DNA from: Rhizobiales bacterium PAR1
Lineage (GTDB): Bacteria > Pseudomonadota > Alphaproteobacteria > Rhizobiales > Beijerinckiaceae
Direction: 5' to 3'
Assembly: GCA_002256205.1 (NCBI GenBank)
Contig: NKIW01000006.1
Span: 209,015-273,014, forward strand
DNA: 64,000 nucleotides
The notes under the pieces are model-generated. The model made no database searches and had not been told where the DNA came from. It saw nothing but the letters and a program-made list of their open reading frames with translations. The position numbers were made by a program, and so were the translations under genes. This document shows, in pieces, positions 34,871-44,388 of this stretch (position 1 is its first letter; each line of letters starts with the position of its first letter).

Positions 34871-36061
34871 GTGGCGCAGCAAGATCGTCCGGCACGTCAT
34901 TTCGAGACGGAACTGGTGCAGGGTGGTACGCTGCGCTCGCAGTTTTCAGAGACCTCCGAAGCGCTGTTCCTCACGCAAGGCCATGTCTACGAGAGTGCCG
35001 AGCAATGTGAGCGGCGCTTTCTCGGTGAAGATCCCGGCTTCATCTACGCCCGTTTTTCCAACCCCACGGTTGGCATGTTCGAAAGGCGCATCGCGCTGCT
35101 CGAAGGCGCCGAGGCGGCGCGCGCGACAGCGACCGGCATGGCGGCTGTTACCGCGGCGCTGATGGGACTTACCCGCGCGGGCGATCATGTCGTCGCGGCG
35201 CAGGCGCTTTTCGGCTCGTGTCGCTATGTGGTGGAGGAGCACCTGCCGCGCTTCGGGGTCGAATCAACGCTGATTGACGGCACCAACCTTGCTGCCTGGC
35301 GCGCGGCGGTGCGGCCGAACACGAAGGTCTTTTTCCTCGAGAGTCCGGCCAATCCGACGCTGGAAGTCATCGACATCGCGGCGGTGGCCAAAATCGCCAA
35401 AGAGGTTGGCGCATTCCTTGTCGTTGATAATGTCTTCGCGACCCCGCTCTGGCAGAAACCACTGGCGCTCGGTGCGGATTGCGTCACCTATTCGGCGACC
35501 AAGCATATCGACGGGCAGGGCCGCTGCCTCGGCGGCGTGATCCTTGGCTCCGAGAAATTCATCAACGATCACGTCCATACCCTGTTGCGGCAGACCGGAC
35601 CGGCAATGTCGCCGTTCAATGCCTGGGTGCTGCTCAAGGGCCTTGAAACTCTGGCCATCCGCGTCGAGCGCCAGACCCGGACGGCTGCCACGCTGGCGGA
35701 TTGGCTTGCGGAGAGTGCCAAGGTGACGAAGCTGATCTTTCCGGGCCGCAAGGATCACCCTCAGGCTGAGATCATCGCGCGGCAGATGGGCGGACCTTCG
35801 ACCCTGATCGCGCTTGAAGTGCAGGGCGGCAAGGCGGGTGCGTTCCACTTTCTCAATGCGCTGAAGATTTTCCGCATTTCCAACAATCTCGGTGACGCGA
35901 AAAGCCTCGCAGTCCACCCCGCGACCACGACCCATCAGCGGTTCTCGCCTGAAGTGCGCGCGGCGATGGGCGTGGGTGACGGCCTCGTGCGCCTCTCGGT
36001 TGGTCTGGAGCATCCGGAGGATCTCAAGGCCGATCTCGCGGCGGCGCTGGCCGCAGTATAA
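34871..36061 (+). CDS. metZ: O-succinylhomoserine sulfhydrylase
   Basis: A 396-residue PLP enzyme of the cystathionine gamma-synthase family. Lys211 in SATKHIDGQG binds the cofactor; GFIYARFSNPT and the N-terminal HFETELVQGG are typical of MetZ, which makes homocysteine directly from O-succinylhomoserine and sulfide in methionine synthesis. The GTG start at 34871 follows GGAG (34861-34864). It converges on the sulfurtransferase gene. Confidence 0.95.
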   Translation: MAQQDRPARHFETELVQGGTLRSQFSETSEALFLTQGHVYESAEQCERRFLGEDPGFIYARFSNPTVGMFERRIALLEGAEAARATATGMAAVTAALMGLTRAGDHVVAAQALFGSCRYVVEEHLPRFGVESTLIDGTNLAAWRAAVRPNTKVFFLESPANPTLEVIDIAAVAKIAKEVGAFLVVDNVFATPLWQKPLALGADCVTYSATKHIDGQGRCLGGVILGSEKFINDHVHTLLRQTGPAMSPFNAWVLLKGLETLAIRVERQTRTAATLADWLAESAKVTKLIFPGRKDHPQAEIIARQMGGPSTLIALEVQGGKAGAFHFLNALKIFRISNNLGDAKSLAVHPATTTHQRFSPEVRAAMGVGDGLVRLSVGLEHPEDLKADLAAALAAV

Positions 36062-36070
36062 AGCGGCGGA

Positions 36071-36913
36071 TTATTCGGTCGAAACGGGCCGCGTCTCGTC
36101 CTGCGTCCAGTCGGTCATCGAGCCATCGTAGAGCGTCACGTCCGGCCTGCCGAAGATCTCGCTCAGGACAAACCAGTTCAGCGCGGCGGTATGACCGGTG
36201 TTGCAATAGCTGATGACCGGCCCCTTGGGTACGCTGGCGAGGAGGGCATCGAGGTCCGCGCGAGGTTTCAGCGCGCCTGTCGTGGGGTTCACGAGATGCG
36301 CGTAATCGGCAGAGATCGCGCCGGGGATATGGCCCGCGCGTTTGGCCTCGGAGGCCTTTTCCTTGCCGGAGAAATAGCTCGCGGAACGCGCATCGACGAG
36401 CGCGTGGGTCTTGCCTGAGGCTGCGACAAGGACCGCTGCCGAGTCCTGCCGATATCCGGGTTGGGGCGAGACCGGGTAGGGCGGCGCTTTCGGTACGTTA
36501 CCCGCGCCCCATTCAATGGTACGACCGGCATTGACCCAGCCGCGTGTGCCGCCATCGAGAATGGAAACTGTGGCGTGACCCATGATCTTCAGCGTCCAAT
36601 AGGCGCGCGCCGACGCTGCAAGATCATTCGCGCCGGTGCCGGCGGGAATGAGGATCACATGCTTCTCCGGCGCAATGCCGAGCCGCCCGAAGAGCGCTGC
36701 AAGATGCGCGGGTTCGGGTAAAAGGCCCGGCACATTGCCGACCTTGTGACGCCAGCCATCGGCAGCATAATCGGAGAAGACAGCGCCGGGGATGTGGGCG
36801 GTCTCATAGGCGGTGCGCCCACCGTCAGCGGGTACGCGCAAATCGATGAGCGCGAGGTTCGGTGCATCAAGATGTGCCGCGAGCCACTCCGGCGAGACGA
36901 GCGCATCGGCCAT
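36071..36913 (-). CDS. Two-domain sulfurtransferase (rhodanese / 3-mercaptopyruvate type)
   Basis: A 280-residue tandem rhodanese. The C-terminal domain has the active-site loop CNTGHTA with Cys237; the N-terminal domain lacks a cysteine at the equivalent loop (IPAGTGAND) and is structural, as usual. The six-residue loop beginning CNTG is closer to thiosulfate sulfurtransferases than to the CG-S-G-V/T loop of mercaptopyruvate enzymes. It begins 2 bases after the OsmC gene stop, so the two are co-translated; both deal with sulfur or redox chemistry. Confidence 0.92.
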   Translation of the reverse strand: MADALVSPEWLAAHLDAPNLALIDLRVPADGGRTAYETAHIPGAVFSDYAADGWRHKVGNVPGLLPEPAHLAALFGRLGIAPEKHVILIPAGTGANDLAASARAYWTLKIMGHATVSILDGGTRGWVNAGRTIEWGAGNVPKAPPYPVSPQPGYRQDSAAVLVAASGKTHALVDARSASYFSGKEKASEAKRAGHIPGAISADYAHLVNPTTGALKPRADLDALLASVPKGPVISYCNTGHTAALNWFVLSEIFGRPDVTLYDGSMTDWTQDETRPVSTE

Positions 36914-36915
36914 CT

Positions 36916-37332
36916 TCAGGCTTCCTCGACTTTCCAGGTGTGGGTGATGGTCGCGGTTTTGGCGATCATGATCGAGGCGGAGCAGTATTTTTCTTTTGAA
37001 AGCGTGATCGCCCGCTCGACCTTCGCTGGTGCGAGGTTCTTGCCCTTCACGAGGTAATCGAGATGGATGTTGGTGAAGACCTTGGGGTCTTCGTCGGCGC
37101 GCGTCGCGGAGACTTCGACGACGCAATCCGCGACGGTTTCGCGGCCCTTACGCAGGATGTTCACGACATCGAAGGCCGTGCAGCCGGCCATGCCGACAAG
37201 CAGCAGTTCCATCGGGCGGAAGCCGAGGTTGCGTCCGCCATATTCGGGTGAACCATCCATCACGAGGGAATGGCCGCTGCCCGCCTCGCCCAGAAATGCC
37301 ATGCCCTCGATGAGCTTCGCCCGCGCTTTCAT
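36916..37332 (-). CDS. OsmC/YhfA family protein
   Basis: A 138-residue OsmC-fold protein with the two reactive cysteines Cys51 (MAGCTAFD) and Cys117 (KYCSAS). Relatives reduce organic hydroperoxides with thiols; the YhfA subgroup, which this resembles by its RPMELLLVGMAG segment, is less well defined. GAGGG precedes ATG 37332. It leads a two-gene operon with the sulfurtransferase. Confidence 0.92.
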   Translation of the reverse strand: MKARAKLIEGMAFLGEAGSGHSLVMDGSPEYGGRNLGFRPMELLLVGMAGCTAFDVVNILRKGRETVADCVVEVSATRADEDPKVFTNIHLDYLVKGKNLAPAKVERAITLSKEKYCSASIMIAKTATITHTWKVEEA

Positions 37333-37481
37333 GCTGTTCCCTCGTCAAAAAAAGTCGAAAATTCCTTGAAAGGTCTACTCTGCCGTTCGATCCACGCCAA
37401 CCGGAAACGCTAGACTGAATTTCGGGAGCGCGGTGCAATTGCCCCTTTAACCCCGCGCCGGACTATGGCACCAAAAAGCGC

Positions 37482-37496
37482 TGTATGCAGGATACA
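37482..37496. promoter_or_regulatory. 5-N5-5 dyad overlapping the ribosome site of the MmgE/PrpD gene
   Basis: TGTAT-GCAGG-ATACA is a perfect dyad; the AGGA ribosome site falls in its centre, 2 bases before the ATG. TGTAT/ATACA half-sites are common for GntR-family (FCD) regulators. A dyad of the same geometry (TGCAT-N5-ATGCA) lies upstream of the gene at the other end of the block (47991-48005). Confidence 0.45.
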
Positions 37497-37498
37497 TC

Positions 37499-38830
37499 AT
37501 GATCGTTCCCTCCGCGCCGCTTACCTCTGCCATCGTTGCCTTTGCCGTGCGGAAGGGGCCGCTTCCCGCGAGCGCACGTCACATCATGAAGCTTTCGCTG
37601 CTCGACTGGTGCGCCGTGGCGCGTGCCGGCGTTGATGAGCCGGTGGCGCAGATCGTGCGCTCTCTTGTCGCGGAGGAAGGCGGACGCGCGGAAGCCACCG
37701 TTGTTGGGTTGGCGGAAAAGGTTCCGGCGCGCGCCGCCGCTCTGGCCAACGGCGCGGCGAGCCATGCGCTCGATTACGACGACACGCATTTTGCGCATAT
37801 CGGCCACCCCAGCGTCGGGATTATTCCGGCGGCTTTGGCGATGGCGGAGAAAATCGGCGCGTCCGGTGAGGCCTTCCTTGATGCTGCGCTCATCGGCGTC
37901 GAGGCCTCCTGCCGCATCGGCACCTGGCTCGGGCGCGGACATTACCAGCACGGCTTCCATCAGACCGCGACCGCCGGCGCTTTTGGCGCTGCCGGTGCGG
38001 CGGGACGACTGCTCGGGCTTGATGAGGCGCAGATGGCGCAGGCGATTGGCATCGTCGCGACACGCGCTTCCGGGCTGAAGTCGCAGTTCGGCACGATGGG
38101 CAAGCCGTATCACGCTGGCATGGCCGCTTCGAACGGCGTCGAGGCCGCCTTGCTCGCCAAGGCCGGCTTTGTCTCTCGCCCCGATGGGCTCGAATGTGAG
38201 CAGGGATTCGGGCCGACGCATGCGGGCGAAAACGCTGATCTTGCGCCGATTCTCGCGGGGCTTGGCGAGACATTCTGGTTCGAGAGCGTGCAGCACAAGT
38301 TCCACGCCTGTTGTCACGGGACGCATGCGGGGATCGAGTCGCTGAATGCGCTGCGTATCGCGCGTGGTCTTGTGCCCAATCAGATCACCGGGGTGACCGT
38401 CACCACGCATCCGCGCTGGCTCAAGGTCTGCAACCTTGAAAAGCCTGCCACCGGGCTTGAAGCGAAGTTCAGCTTCCGCCTCACCGCAGCAATGGCGCTG
38501 GCGAGCTATGACACCGGCGCACTGTCGACCTACACCGATGCGCTTTGCGCCGAGCCGCTGCTTGTGGCCTTGCGCGACAGGGTGCGGGTTGAGACGGATA
38601 CGGCTCTGGCTGATACGGCGGCGCGTGTGAGCGTGACCTTGCGCAACAACGAGACGCTCTCCGGCGAATTTGATCTCGACCGCCCAATGCCACCCGCCGC
38701 GCGCGAGGCCAAAATCCGCGCAAAGGCGGCTTCTCTTCTTGGCAGCAAGCCTGCCGAAGCTTTCTGGGGGGTGGTCGATGCTCTCGACCGTCGCCCCGTC
38801 ACTGACCTTAGCCGGCACCTCGTCGGCTAG
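37499..38830 (+). CDS. MmgE/PrpD family protein
   Basis: A 443-residue member of the MmgE/PrpD family (PF03972), which contains 2-methylcitrate dehydratase, cis-aconitate decarboxylase and imidosuccinate-type enzymes. Conserved elements are ANGAASHALDYDDTHFAHIGHPSVG near residues 80-105, FHQTATAGAFGAAGAAG and KFHACCHGTHAGI. The exact reaction cannot be told. It is followed after 24 bases by a tartrate-dehydrogenase-like gene, so both probably work on hydroxy-dicarboxylic acids. Confidence 0.88.
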   Translation: MIVPSAPLTSAIVAFAVRKGPLPASARHIMKLSLLDWCAVARAGVDEPVAQIVRSLVAEEGGRAEATVVGLAEKVPARAAALANGAASHALDYDDTHFAHIGHPSVGIIPAALAMAEKIGASGEAFLDAALIGVEASCRIGTWLGRGHYQHGFHQTATAGAFGAAGAAGRLLGLDEAQMAQAIGIVATRASGLKSQFGTMGKPYHAGMAASNGVEAALLAKAGFVSRPDGLECEQGFGPTHAGENADLAPILAGLGETFWFESVQHKFHACCHGTHAGIESLNALRIARGLVPNQITGVTVTTHPRWLKVCNLEKPATGLEAKFSFRLTAAMALASYDTGALSTYTDALCAEPLLVALRDRVRVETDTALADTAARVSVTLRNNETLSGEFDLDRPMPPAAREAKIRAKAASLLGSKPAEAFWGVVDALDRRPVTDLSRHLVG

Positions 38831-38854
38831 TTTCCCTTCCCTCAGGAGAGCCAT

Positions 38855-39931
38855 ATGGCCCGCTCAAATACCTATCGCCTTGCTGTGATCCCCGGTGACG
38901 GCATCGGCACGGAAGTCATGCCCGAGGGCCTGCGCGCGCTCGAAGCGGCGGCAAAAAAGTACAAATTCTCGGTCGACCTCGACCACTTCGACTTCTCCTC
39001 GTGGAACTACTACGAGAAGCACGGCAAGATGCTGCCTGACGACTGGAAGCAGCAGATTGGTGGTCATGACGCGATTTTCTTCGGCGCGGTTGGCATGCCG
39101 GACAAGATCCCGGATCATGTCTCGCTCTGGGGCTCGCTGCTGCTGTTCCGCCGCGAGTTCGATCAATATGTGAACCTCCGCCCGGTGAAGCTGATGCCTG
39201 GCGTGCCCTCACCGCTCGCCGGCCGGAAGCCGGGCGATATCGATTTCTTCGTTGTCCGCGAAAATACCGAAGGTGAATATTCCTCGGTTGGCGGCCGGAT
39301 GTTCCCCGGCACCGAGCGTGAATTCGTGTTGCAGGAAACCGTCATGACGCGCATCGGCGTCGACCGCATCCTCAAATACGCCTTTGAGCTGGCCATGCGC
39401 CGCCCGCGCAAGAAGCTTACTTCCGCGACCAAATCCAACGGCATCTCGATCTCGATGCCGTATTGGGATGAGCGCGTCGCCGAGATGAAGAAGGCCTATC
39501 CCGGCGTTGCGGTCGACCAGTACCATATCGACATCCTCACCGCGCATTTCGTGCTCAATCCAGACCGGTTTGACGTGGTCGTCGCCTCGAACCTCTTCGG
39601 CGATATCCTCTCCGATCTCGGACCGGCCTGCACTGGCACCATTGGCATCGCGCCTTCGGGCAACATCAATCCGGAGCGAAAATTTCCATCGCTCTTCGAG
39701 CCGGTGCATGGCTCGGCGCCGGATATCGCGGGCAAAGGCATCGCGAACCCCATCGGACAGATCTGGTCCGCTGCGATGATGCTTGATCATCTCGGTGAGC
39801 CGGAAGCGGCGGCAGCAATTGTCCGCGCGATCGAGGAGGTGCTGGCGAAGGCTGACTATCGCACGCGCGACCTCGGCGGCAAGGCGAACACGGTGGAATG
39901 CGGCAAGGCCATCGCGGATGCGATCAGCTGA
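38855..39931 (+). CDS. Tartrate dehydrogenase / decarboxylase-like beta-decarboxylating dehydrogenase
   Basis: A 358-residue enzyme of the isocitrate/isopropylmalate dehydrogenase family. IPGDGIGTEV binds NAD, and DFFVVRENTEGEYSSVGGR, the KSNGISISMPYWDE catalytic segment and LFEPVHGSAPDIAGKG are characteristic of tartrate dehydrogenases, which act on tartrate, D-malate and meso-tartrate with NAD and a divalent metal. CAGGAG precedes the ATG. Its stop is 6 bases from that of the convergent oligopeptide permease gene. Confidence 0.88.
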   Translation: MARSNTYRLAVIPGDGIGTEVMPEGLRALEAAAKKYKFSVDLDHFDFSSWNYYEKHGKMLPDDWKQQIGGHDAIFFGAVGMPDKIPDHVSLWGSLLLFRREFDQYVNLRPVKLMPGVPSPLAGRKPGDIDFFVVRENTEGEYSSVGGRMFPGTEREFVLQETVMTRIGVDRILKYAFELAMRRPRKKLTSATKSNGISISMPYWDERVAEMKKAYPGVAVDQYHIDILTAHFVLNPDRFDVVVASNLFGDILSDLGPACTGTIGIAPSGNINPERKFPSLFEPVHGSAPDIAGKGIANPIGQIWSAAMMLDHLGEPEAAAAIVRAIEEVLAKADYRTRDLGGKANTVECGKAIADAIS

Positions 39932-39937
39932 GCGGGC

Positions 39938-40819
39938 TTAGTCCCGCACCCTCGGGTCAAAGGCATCGCGCAGGCCGTCACCGAGCAGGTTGAACGAGAG
40001 CACTGTGAGGAAGATGGCAAGGCCAGGCGAGACCGCCATCCACGGTGCGTTGGTGAGGAACCTTTGCGCCGCATTCAGCATCGAACCCCAGGAGGGCGCG
40101 GGCGGTTGCTGCCCGAGCCCGAGAAACGAGAGGCTCGCCTCAGCGATCACTGCCGTGGCGATGGTCAGCGTGATCTGCACCAGAAGCTGGGGCATCACGT
40201 TCGGCAGGATATGTACCAGCGCGATGCGCCACTTCGGGTTGCCGATGGCGCGGGCGCTCTCGACATAATCCTCGACCTTCACGCTCATCACCTGTCCGCG
40301 CGTGAGGCGTACGAAGATCGGCGTTGCGGTGATGCCGATGGCGATCATCGCGTTGGCAAGGCTCGGACCGAGAAACGCCGCGAGCGCGATTGCTAGGATC
40401 AGAAACGGGCAGGCGAGCATCGCGTCCGTGATGCGCGAGAGAACAATATCCGCCCATGCCGGGCCGTAGCCCGCGATCAGCCCGAGCGGTACGCCGATCA
40501 GGATTGCAATGCCAACCGAAATCACACCTGCCGAGAGAGAGGCGCGGGCGCCGTAGATGATACGGGCGAAAAGATCGCGGCCCACTTCGTCGGTGCCAAA
40601 CCAATGCGCAGCGCTCGGCGCCTTGCGGACGAGGCTCCAGCTCTGCTGCGTCGGATCATAGGGCGCGAGCAGTGGCGCGAAGATCGCCATGAGCACCAGC
40701 AGGATGATGATGCCGAGCCCGACCATCGCACCCTTGCGGCGCTTGAGCCTGCGCCACGCACGGCGCGCCGGGCTTTCAACGCGGATTGCCTCTGCCGTGG
40801 CCACTAGACTACCCGACAT
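39938..40819 (-). CDS. Oligopeptide/dipeptide-type ABC transporter permease (DppC-like)
   Basis: A 293-residue permease with about six membrane helices and DppC features (HWFGTDEVGRDLFARIIYGAR, EASLSFLGLGQQPPAPSWG). Start and the upstream permease stop overlap as gTGATG; either the GTG (40822) or the ATG (40819) could be used and I list the ATG. Last gene of a seven-gene operon. Confidence 0.92.
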   Translation of the reverse strand: MSGSLVATAEAIRVESPARRAWRRLKRRKGAMVGLGIIILLVLMAIFAPLLAPYDPTQQSWSLVRKAPSAAHWFGTDEVGRDLFARIIYGARASLSAGVISVGIAILIGVPLGLIAGYGPAWADIVLSRITDAMLACPFLILAIALAAFLGPSLANAMIAIGITATPIFVRLTRGQVMSVKVEDYVESARAIGNPKWRIALVHILPNVMPQLLVQITLTIATAVIAEASLSFLGLGQQPPAPSWGSMLNAAQRFLTNAPWMAVSPGLAIFLTVLSFNLLGDGLRDAFDPRVRD

Positions 40820-41760
40820 CACGCCCTGAGCCTCGGATTAACGAGAATGTAGCCGATATCGGCCAGTAAGTTCAGCAGAATATAGGTCGCGGAGGTGACC
40901 AGAACTACACCCTGCACCACCGCGTAATCGCGGTTGAAGACAGCATCGACGATGAGCTTGCCGAAGCCGGGAATGGTGAAAATCTGCTCAGTCAAGACCG
41001 CGCCGGAAAGGAGGGTTCCGAATTCCAGCGCGCCGAGGGTAATTACCGGCGTCAGCGCATTGCGCATGGCGTGGTGGAGGATGATGCGCGGCTCAAACAG
41101 ACCTTTGGCGCGTGCGGTGCGGACATAATCTGAGCCGAGGGCTTGCAGCATCGCCGCGCGGGTGTGGCGCATCAGCACCCCGGCGATGGCGTTGCCGAGC
41201 ACAAAGGCGGGCATGATCGTTGTCTTGAACGACATCCACGGATCGATGAACGGGCTGACATAGCCCGAGGCTGGCAGCCAGCCGAGATGCACTGAAAACA
41301 GGAAGATCATCATGATGCCGAGCCAGAAATTCGGTGTCGAGATGCCCCAGAGCGAGACGACATTCACGACGTAATCGAGCCAGCTATCTTTCTTGACTGC
41401 TGAGATAATCCCGGCAGGAATGCCGATCAGGATGGCGATCACCATCGCCATCGCCGCGAGTTGCAGCGTGACGGGAAGTTTCTGCGCCACAAGTTCCGAG
41501 ACCGGCTGCTTAAGACGCATGGATTCGCCGAGATCGCCGACCAGAACACCCTTCACCCAGGCGAAATATTGCACCGGAATCGGTTGATCGAGCCGATACT
41601 GCGCCCGGATCTGCGCGATGACCTCTGGGTCACGCTCCTCGCCGGCCATGATCGTCGCCGGATCGCCGGGCAGCAGGTGTTGCAGCCCGAAAATCAGGAT
41701 CGAGACGATGATGAGGGTTGGCAGCAATTGGACCAACCGCCGGGCGATGAGCGAGAACAT
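40819..41760 (-). CDS. Oligopeptide/dipeptide-type ABC transporter permease (DppB-like)
   Basis: A 313-residue permease with DppB features (RRLVQLLPTLIIVSILIFGLQHLLPGDPA at the N-terminus and EQIFTIPGFGKLIVDAVFNRDY). It begins 4 bases after the binding-protein stop. With the DppC-like partner it forms the membrane channel. Confidence 0.92.
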   Translation of the reverse strand: MFSLIARRLVQLLPTLIIVSILIFGLQHLLPGDPATIMAGEERDPEVIAQIRAQYRLDQPIPVQYFAWVKGVLVGDLGESMRLKQPVSELVAQKLPVTLQLAAMAMVIAILIGIPAGIISAVKKDSWLDYVVNVVSLWGISTPNFWLGIMMIFLFSVHLGWLPASGYVSPFIDPWMSFKTTIMPAFVLGNAIAGVLMRHTRAAMLQALGSDYVRTARAKGLFEPRIILHHAMRNALTPVITLGALEFGTLLSGAVLTEQIFTIPGFGKLIVDAVFNRDYAVVQGVVLVTSATYILLNLLADIGYILVNPRLRA

Positions 41761-41764
41761 CGGC

Positions 41765-43282
41765 TTATTTCAGCTTGAGGCCAGTAAGGCGCACGAGACC
41801 ATCCGGCATCTGCTCATAGCCGGTGAGCCGGTCGCGATGCGCAATGATCACGAGGCGGTGGTAGAGATAGATCACAGGCAGGTCTTTCAGAAGTTGGGTG
41901 CTCGCCTTGAGATAGGCAGCCTTGCGCTCCTTGGGGTCGTTTTTGGTGCGCGCATCAGTCAGCGCGGCATCGACATCAGGGTTGGAATAGGCCGAATAAT
42001 TGTTGGGCGCGCCTGTCTGCGCGAAGCTGATGATATTGCCGTCGGGATCGGTGCGACCGGACCACGCGAGGAGATAGGCCTGATATTTGCCAGCCTCGGC
42101 CTCTTTCAGCGAGGTCGCGAATTCCGTGACGCGGAGCTTGACGTCAAAGCCCGCTTCCGCCGCCATCGCCTGCATCACTTCGGCGACCTGCCGCGTCTCC
42201 GGGTTGTTCGGCACCATGAGATCGACGGCGATCGGGGTCTTCACGCCCGATTCCGTGATCAGCTTCTTGGCCTTGGCGATATCGCGTTTCCCGACCGGCA
42301 GGCTCTCCTGATAGTAGCTGTTGAGTGGACTGACCCACTGGTTGCCCGGCTTGAACTCGCCGTTGAAGACGACTTGATTGAGCGCCTCACGGTCCAGCGA
42401 AGCCTCGAACGCCTGCCGCACGCGGGCATCGGAGGAAAGCCCGCCCTTGGCTTCATCCTTGCCGATGTTGAGCGTGAGGCCTTGATAGCCCAGCTCGAAA
42501 GCGGTCGCGAGTTTCAGCCCGGCGCTGGCACGGATGTCCTTGATGTCGGTCGCCAATGCACGCTCGATCAGGTCGAGCTGGCCGGATTTCAGGTTAGCCA
42601 GTCGCACCGTCGAATCGGTGATCGGGACGTAGGTCACCTTGTCGATATGGACGTTGGCCTTGTTCCAGTAATTCGCAAATTTCTCGACGACGATGCGGTC
42701 CTGCTGCACGCGCTCGACGAATTTGTAAGGGCCGGCGCAGACCGGCCTCTGGCCGAATTTATCGCCGGCTTCCTTGGCGGCCTTGGGCGAAACCATCATG
42801 CCGGCGCGGTCGGTCAATTGCGCGATCAGCGGCGAGAACGGCGTCTTGAGGAGGAGGCGGATCGTCAGCGGGTCGACGACCTCGACCTTGTCGACCTGGC
42901 TGAGTTCCGAGCGGCGGAACGAGCCGGACATCGTCATGTGGCGCTCGAGAGAATATTTCGCCGCCTCGGCATCGAGCGCTTCGCCGTCATGGAAGGTCAC
43001 CCCGGGGCGAAGCTTGATCGTCACGGCCTTACCATCGGCAGCGGTTTCGTGGCTCAACGCCAGCTGCGGGACGATGTTGAGCTTGGCATCGATGTCGAAG
43101 AGCTTGTCACAGATCGAGGCGAAGACGATACGCCCGACGTAGGTGCGCGCGAGTGTCGGATCGAGCACATCGGGATCTTCGGCGAGTCCGATACGGATAG
43201 CGCCTTGCGCGAAGGCCGCGCCCGCGACCAGCGGCAGCGCGAGGACGGAGATCAGCAGACGGTTCCTGAGCGACAAGATCAT
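41765..43282 (-). CDS. Oligopeptide/dipeptide-type ABC transporter, periplasmic binding protein
   Basis: A 505-residue SBP_bac_5 protein with a signal peptide (LLISVLALPLVAGAAFAQ) followed by IRIGLAEDPDVLDPTLAR and LRPGVTFHDGEALDAE. The family binds peptides, opines, glutathione and other solutes. Its ATG overlaps the upstream ATPase stop as ATGA. In context a gamma-glutamyl compound or other small peptide is a fair guess (inference). Confidence 0.92.
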   Translation of the reverse strand: MILSLRNRLLISVLALPLVAGAAFAQGAIRIGLAEDPDVLDPTLARTYVGRIVFASICDKLFDIDAKLNIVPQLALSHETAADGKAVTIKLRPGVTFHDGEALDAEAAKYSLERHMTMSGSFRRSELSQVDKVEVVDPLTIRLLLKTPFSPLIAQLTDRAGMMVSPKAAKEAGDKFGQRPVCAGPYKFVERVQQDRIVVEKFANYWNKANVHIDKVTYVPITDSTVRLANLKSGQLDLIERALATDIKDIRASAGLKLATAFELGYQGLTLNIGKDEAKGGLSSDARVRQAFEASLDREALNQVVFNGEFKPGNQWVSPLNSYYQESLPVGKRDIAKAKKLITESGVKTPIAVDLMVPNNPETRQVAEVMQAMAAEAGFDVKLRVTEFATSLKEAEAGKYQAYLLAWSGRTDPDGNIISFAQTGAPNNYSAYSNPDVDAALTDARTKNDPKERKAAYLKASTQLLKDLPVIYLYHRLVIIAHRDRLTGYEQMPDGLVRLTGLKLK

Positions 43283-44388
43283 GGGGAAACTCCGGGACTA
43301 GGGCTGGATTGAGGAGAAGGCGGGGAAGTTTCAAAAGCGGCGATCAGCCGGTCGAGCCGGGGATCATGGGCGCTCTCGGTGGGAACGAGGGTGCCCACCG
43401 GGCCGATCTCAGCTGTGTTGTGGCAAGCAACCGCATGGCCTGCTGTGTCTGTCACAAGGGCTGGCGCATCCGTAGCGCACCGCGTGCTGGCATAGGGACA
43501 GCGGCGGTGGAGATGACAGCCGGGTGGTGGGTTGATCGGGCTTGGCACATCGCCCGCCAGCACGATTCGCTGGCGGTTCTGTTGTGGCGCTGCGACGGGA
43601 ATCGCCGAGAGCAGCGCGCGGGTATAAGGGTGGCGCGGATCGGCGAAAATCGTCTCGGCGGGGCCGCTCTCGACGATGCGACCGAGATACATCACCGCGA
43701 CACGATCCGCGATATGTTTCACCACCGCCAGATCGTGGCTGATGAAGATGAGCGCGAGGCCGAGGTCGCGTTGGAGATCACGCAGCAGGTTGAGGATTTG
43801 CGCGCGGATCGAGACATCGAGCGCGGAAACAGGTTCATCGCAGACAAGGAGCTTTGGCTCGCCCGCCAGAGCACGAGCGATGACAATGCGCTGGCGCTGC
43901 CCACCGGAGAACTCATGCGGGTAGCGGGCGGCATGTTCGGGCCGGAGCCCGACCTGTTTGAGCAGTTCTGCCACACGGGTCTTGCGCTGATCTGGCGGCA
44001 CGAGACTGTGCAGGATCAGCGGTTCTGCGATGGCATCGCCCACGGTCATCCGCGGATTGAGCGAGGCGAAAGGGTCTTGAAAGATGAGCTGCATATGCCG
44101 ACGCAGGCCGCGCATGGCCGCCTCGGGAAGGCTGGAGAGCTGCTGTCCCTCGAAGCGCACAGCCCCCTGATCCGGCGTGATCAGGTGCAGGAGAAGTCGC
44201 CCCAGCGTCGATTTTCCGCAACCGGATTCGCCCACAAGCGCCAGAGTTTCGCCCGCGCGCAGGGTCAGGCTCACGCCGTCGACCGCTTTGACGCTCGCGC
44301 GTGGCGTTCCGAAAATCGAGCGTCTGGCAACGAAGTGCTTGGATACGTCGGTAGCAGCCAGCAAGGGCGGTTTGCCCCCCATCTTCAT
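43279..44388 (-). CDS. Oligopeptide/dipeptide-type ABC transporter ATP-binding protein (DppF-like)
   Basis: A 369-residue ATPase: Walker [10 protein letters not shown], signature [27 protein letters not shown], and the C-terminal oligopeptide-transporter extension with a Cys cluster ([15 protein letters not shown]). A Ser/Pro-rich tail of about 20 residues is unusual. Both ends overlap neighbours in ATGA. Confidence 0.93.
   Translation of the reverse strand: MKMGGKPPLLAATDVSKHFVARRSIFGTPRASVKAVDGVSLTLRAGETLALVGESGCGKSTLGRLLLHLITPDQGAVRFEGQQLSSLPEAAMRGLRRHMQLIFQDPFASLNPRMTVGDAIAEPLILHSLVPPDQRKTRVAELLKQVGLRPEHAARYPHEFSGGQRQRIVIARALAGEPKLLVCDEPVSALDVSIRAQILNLLRDLQRDLGLALIFISHDLAVVKHIADRVAVMYLGRIVESGPAETIFADPRHPYTRALLSAIPVAAPQQNRQRIVLAGDVPSPINPPPGCHLHRRCPYASTRCATDAPALVTDTAGHAVACHNTAEIGPVGTLVPTESAHDPRLDRLIAAFETSPPSPQSSPSPGVSP

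Noticed and set aside
41618-43312. 564-codon plus-strand frame opposite the oligopeptide-binding protein gene
   Set aside because: Antisense shadow of a clear SBP_bac_5 gene.
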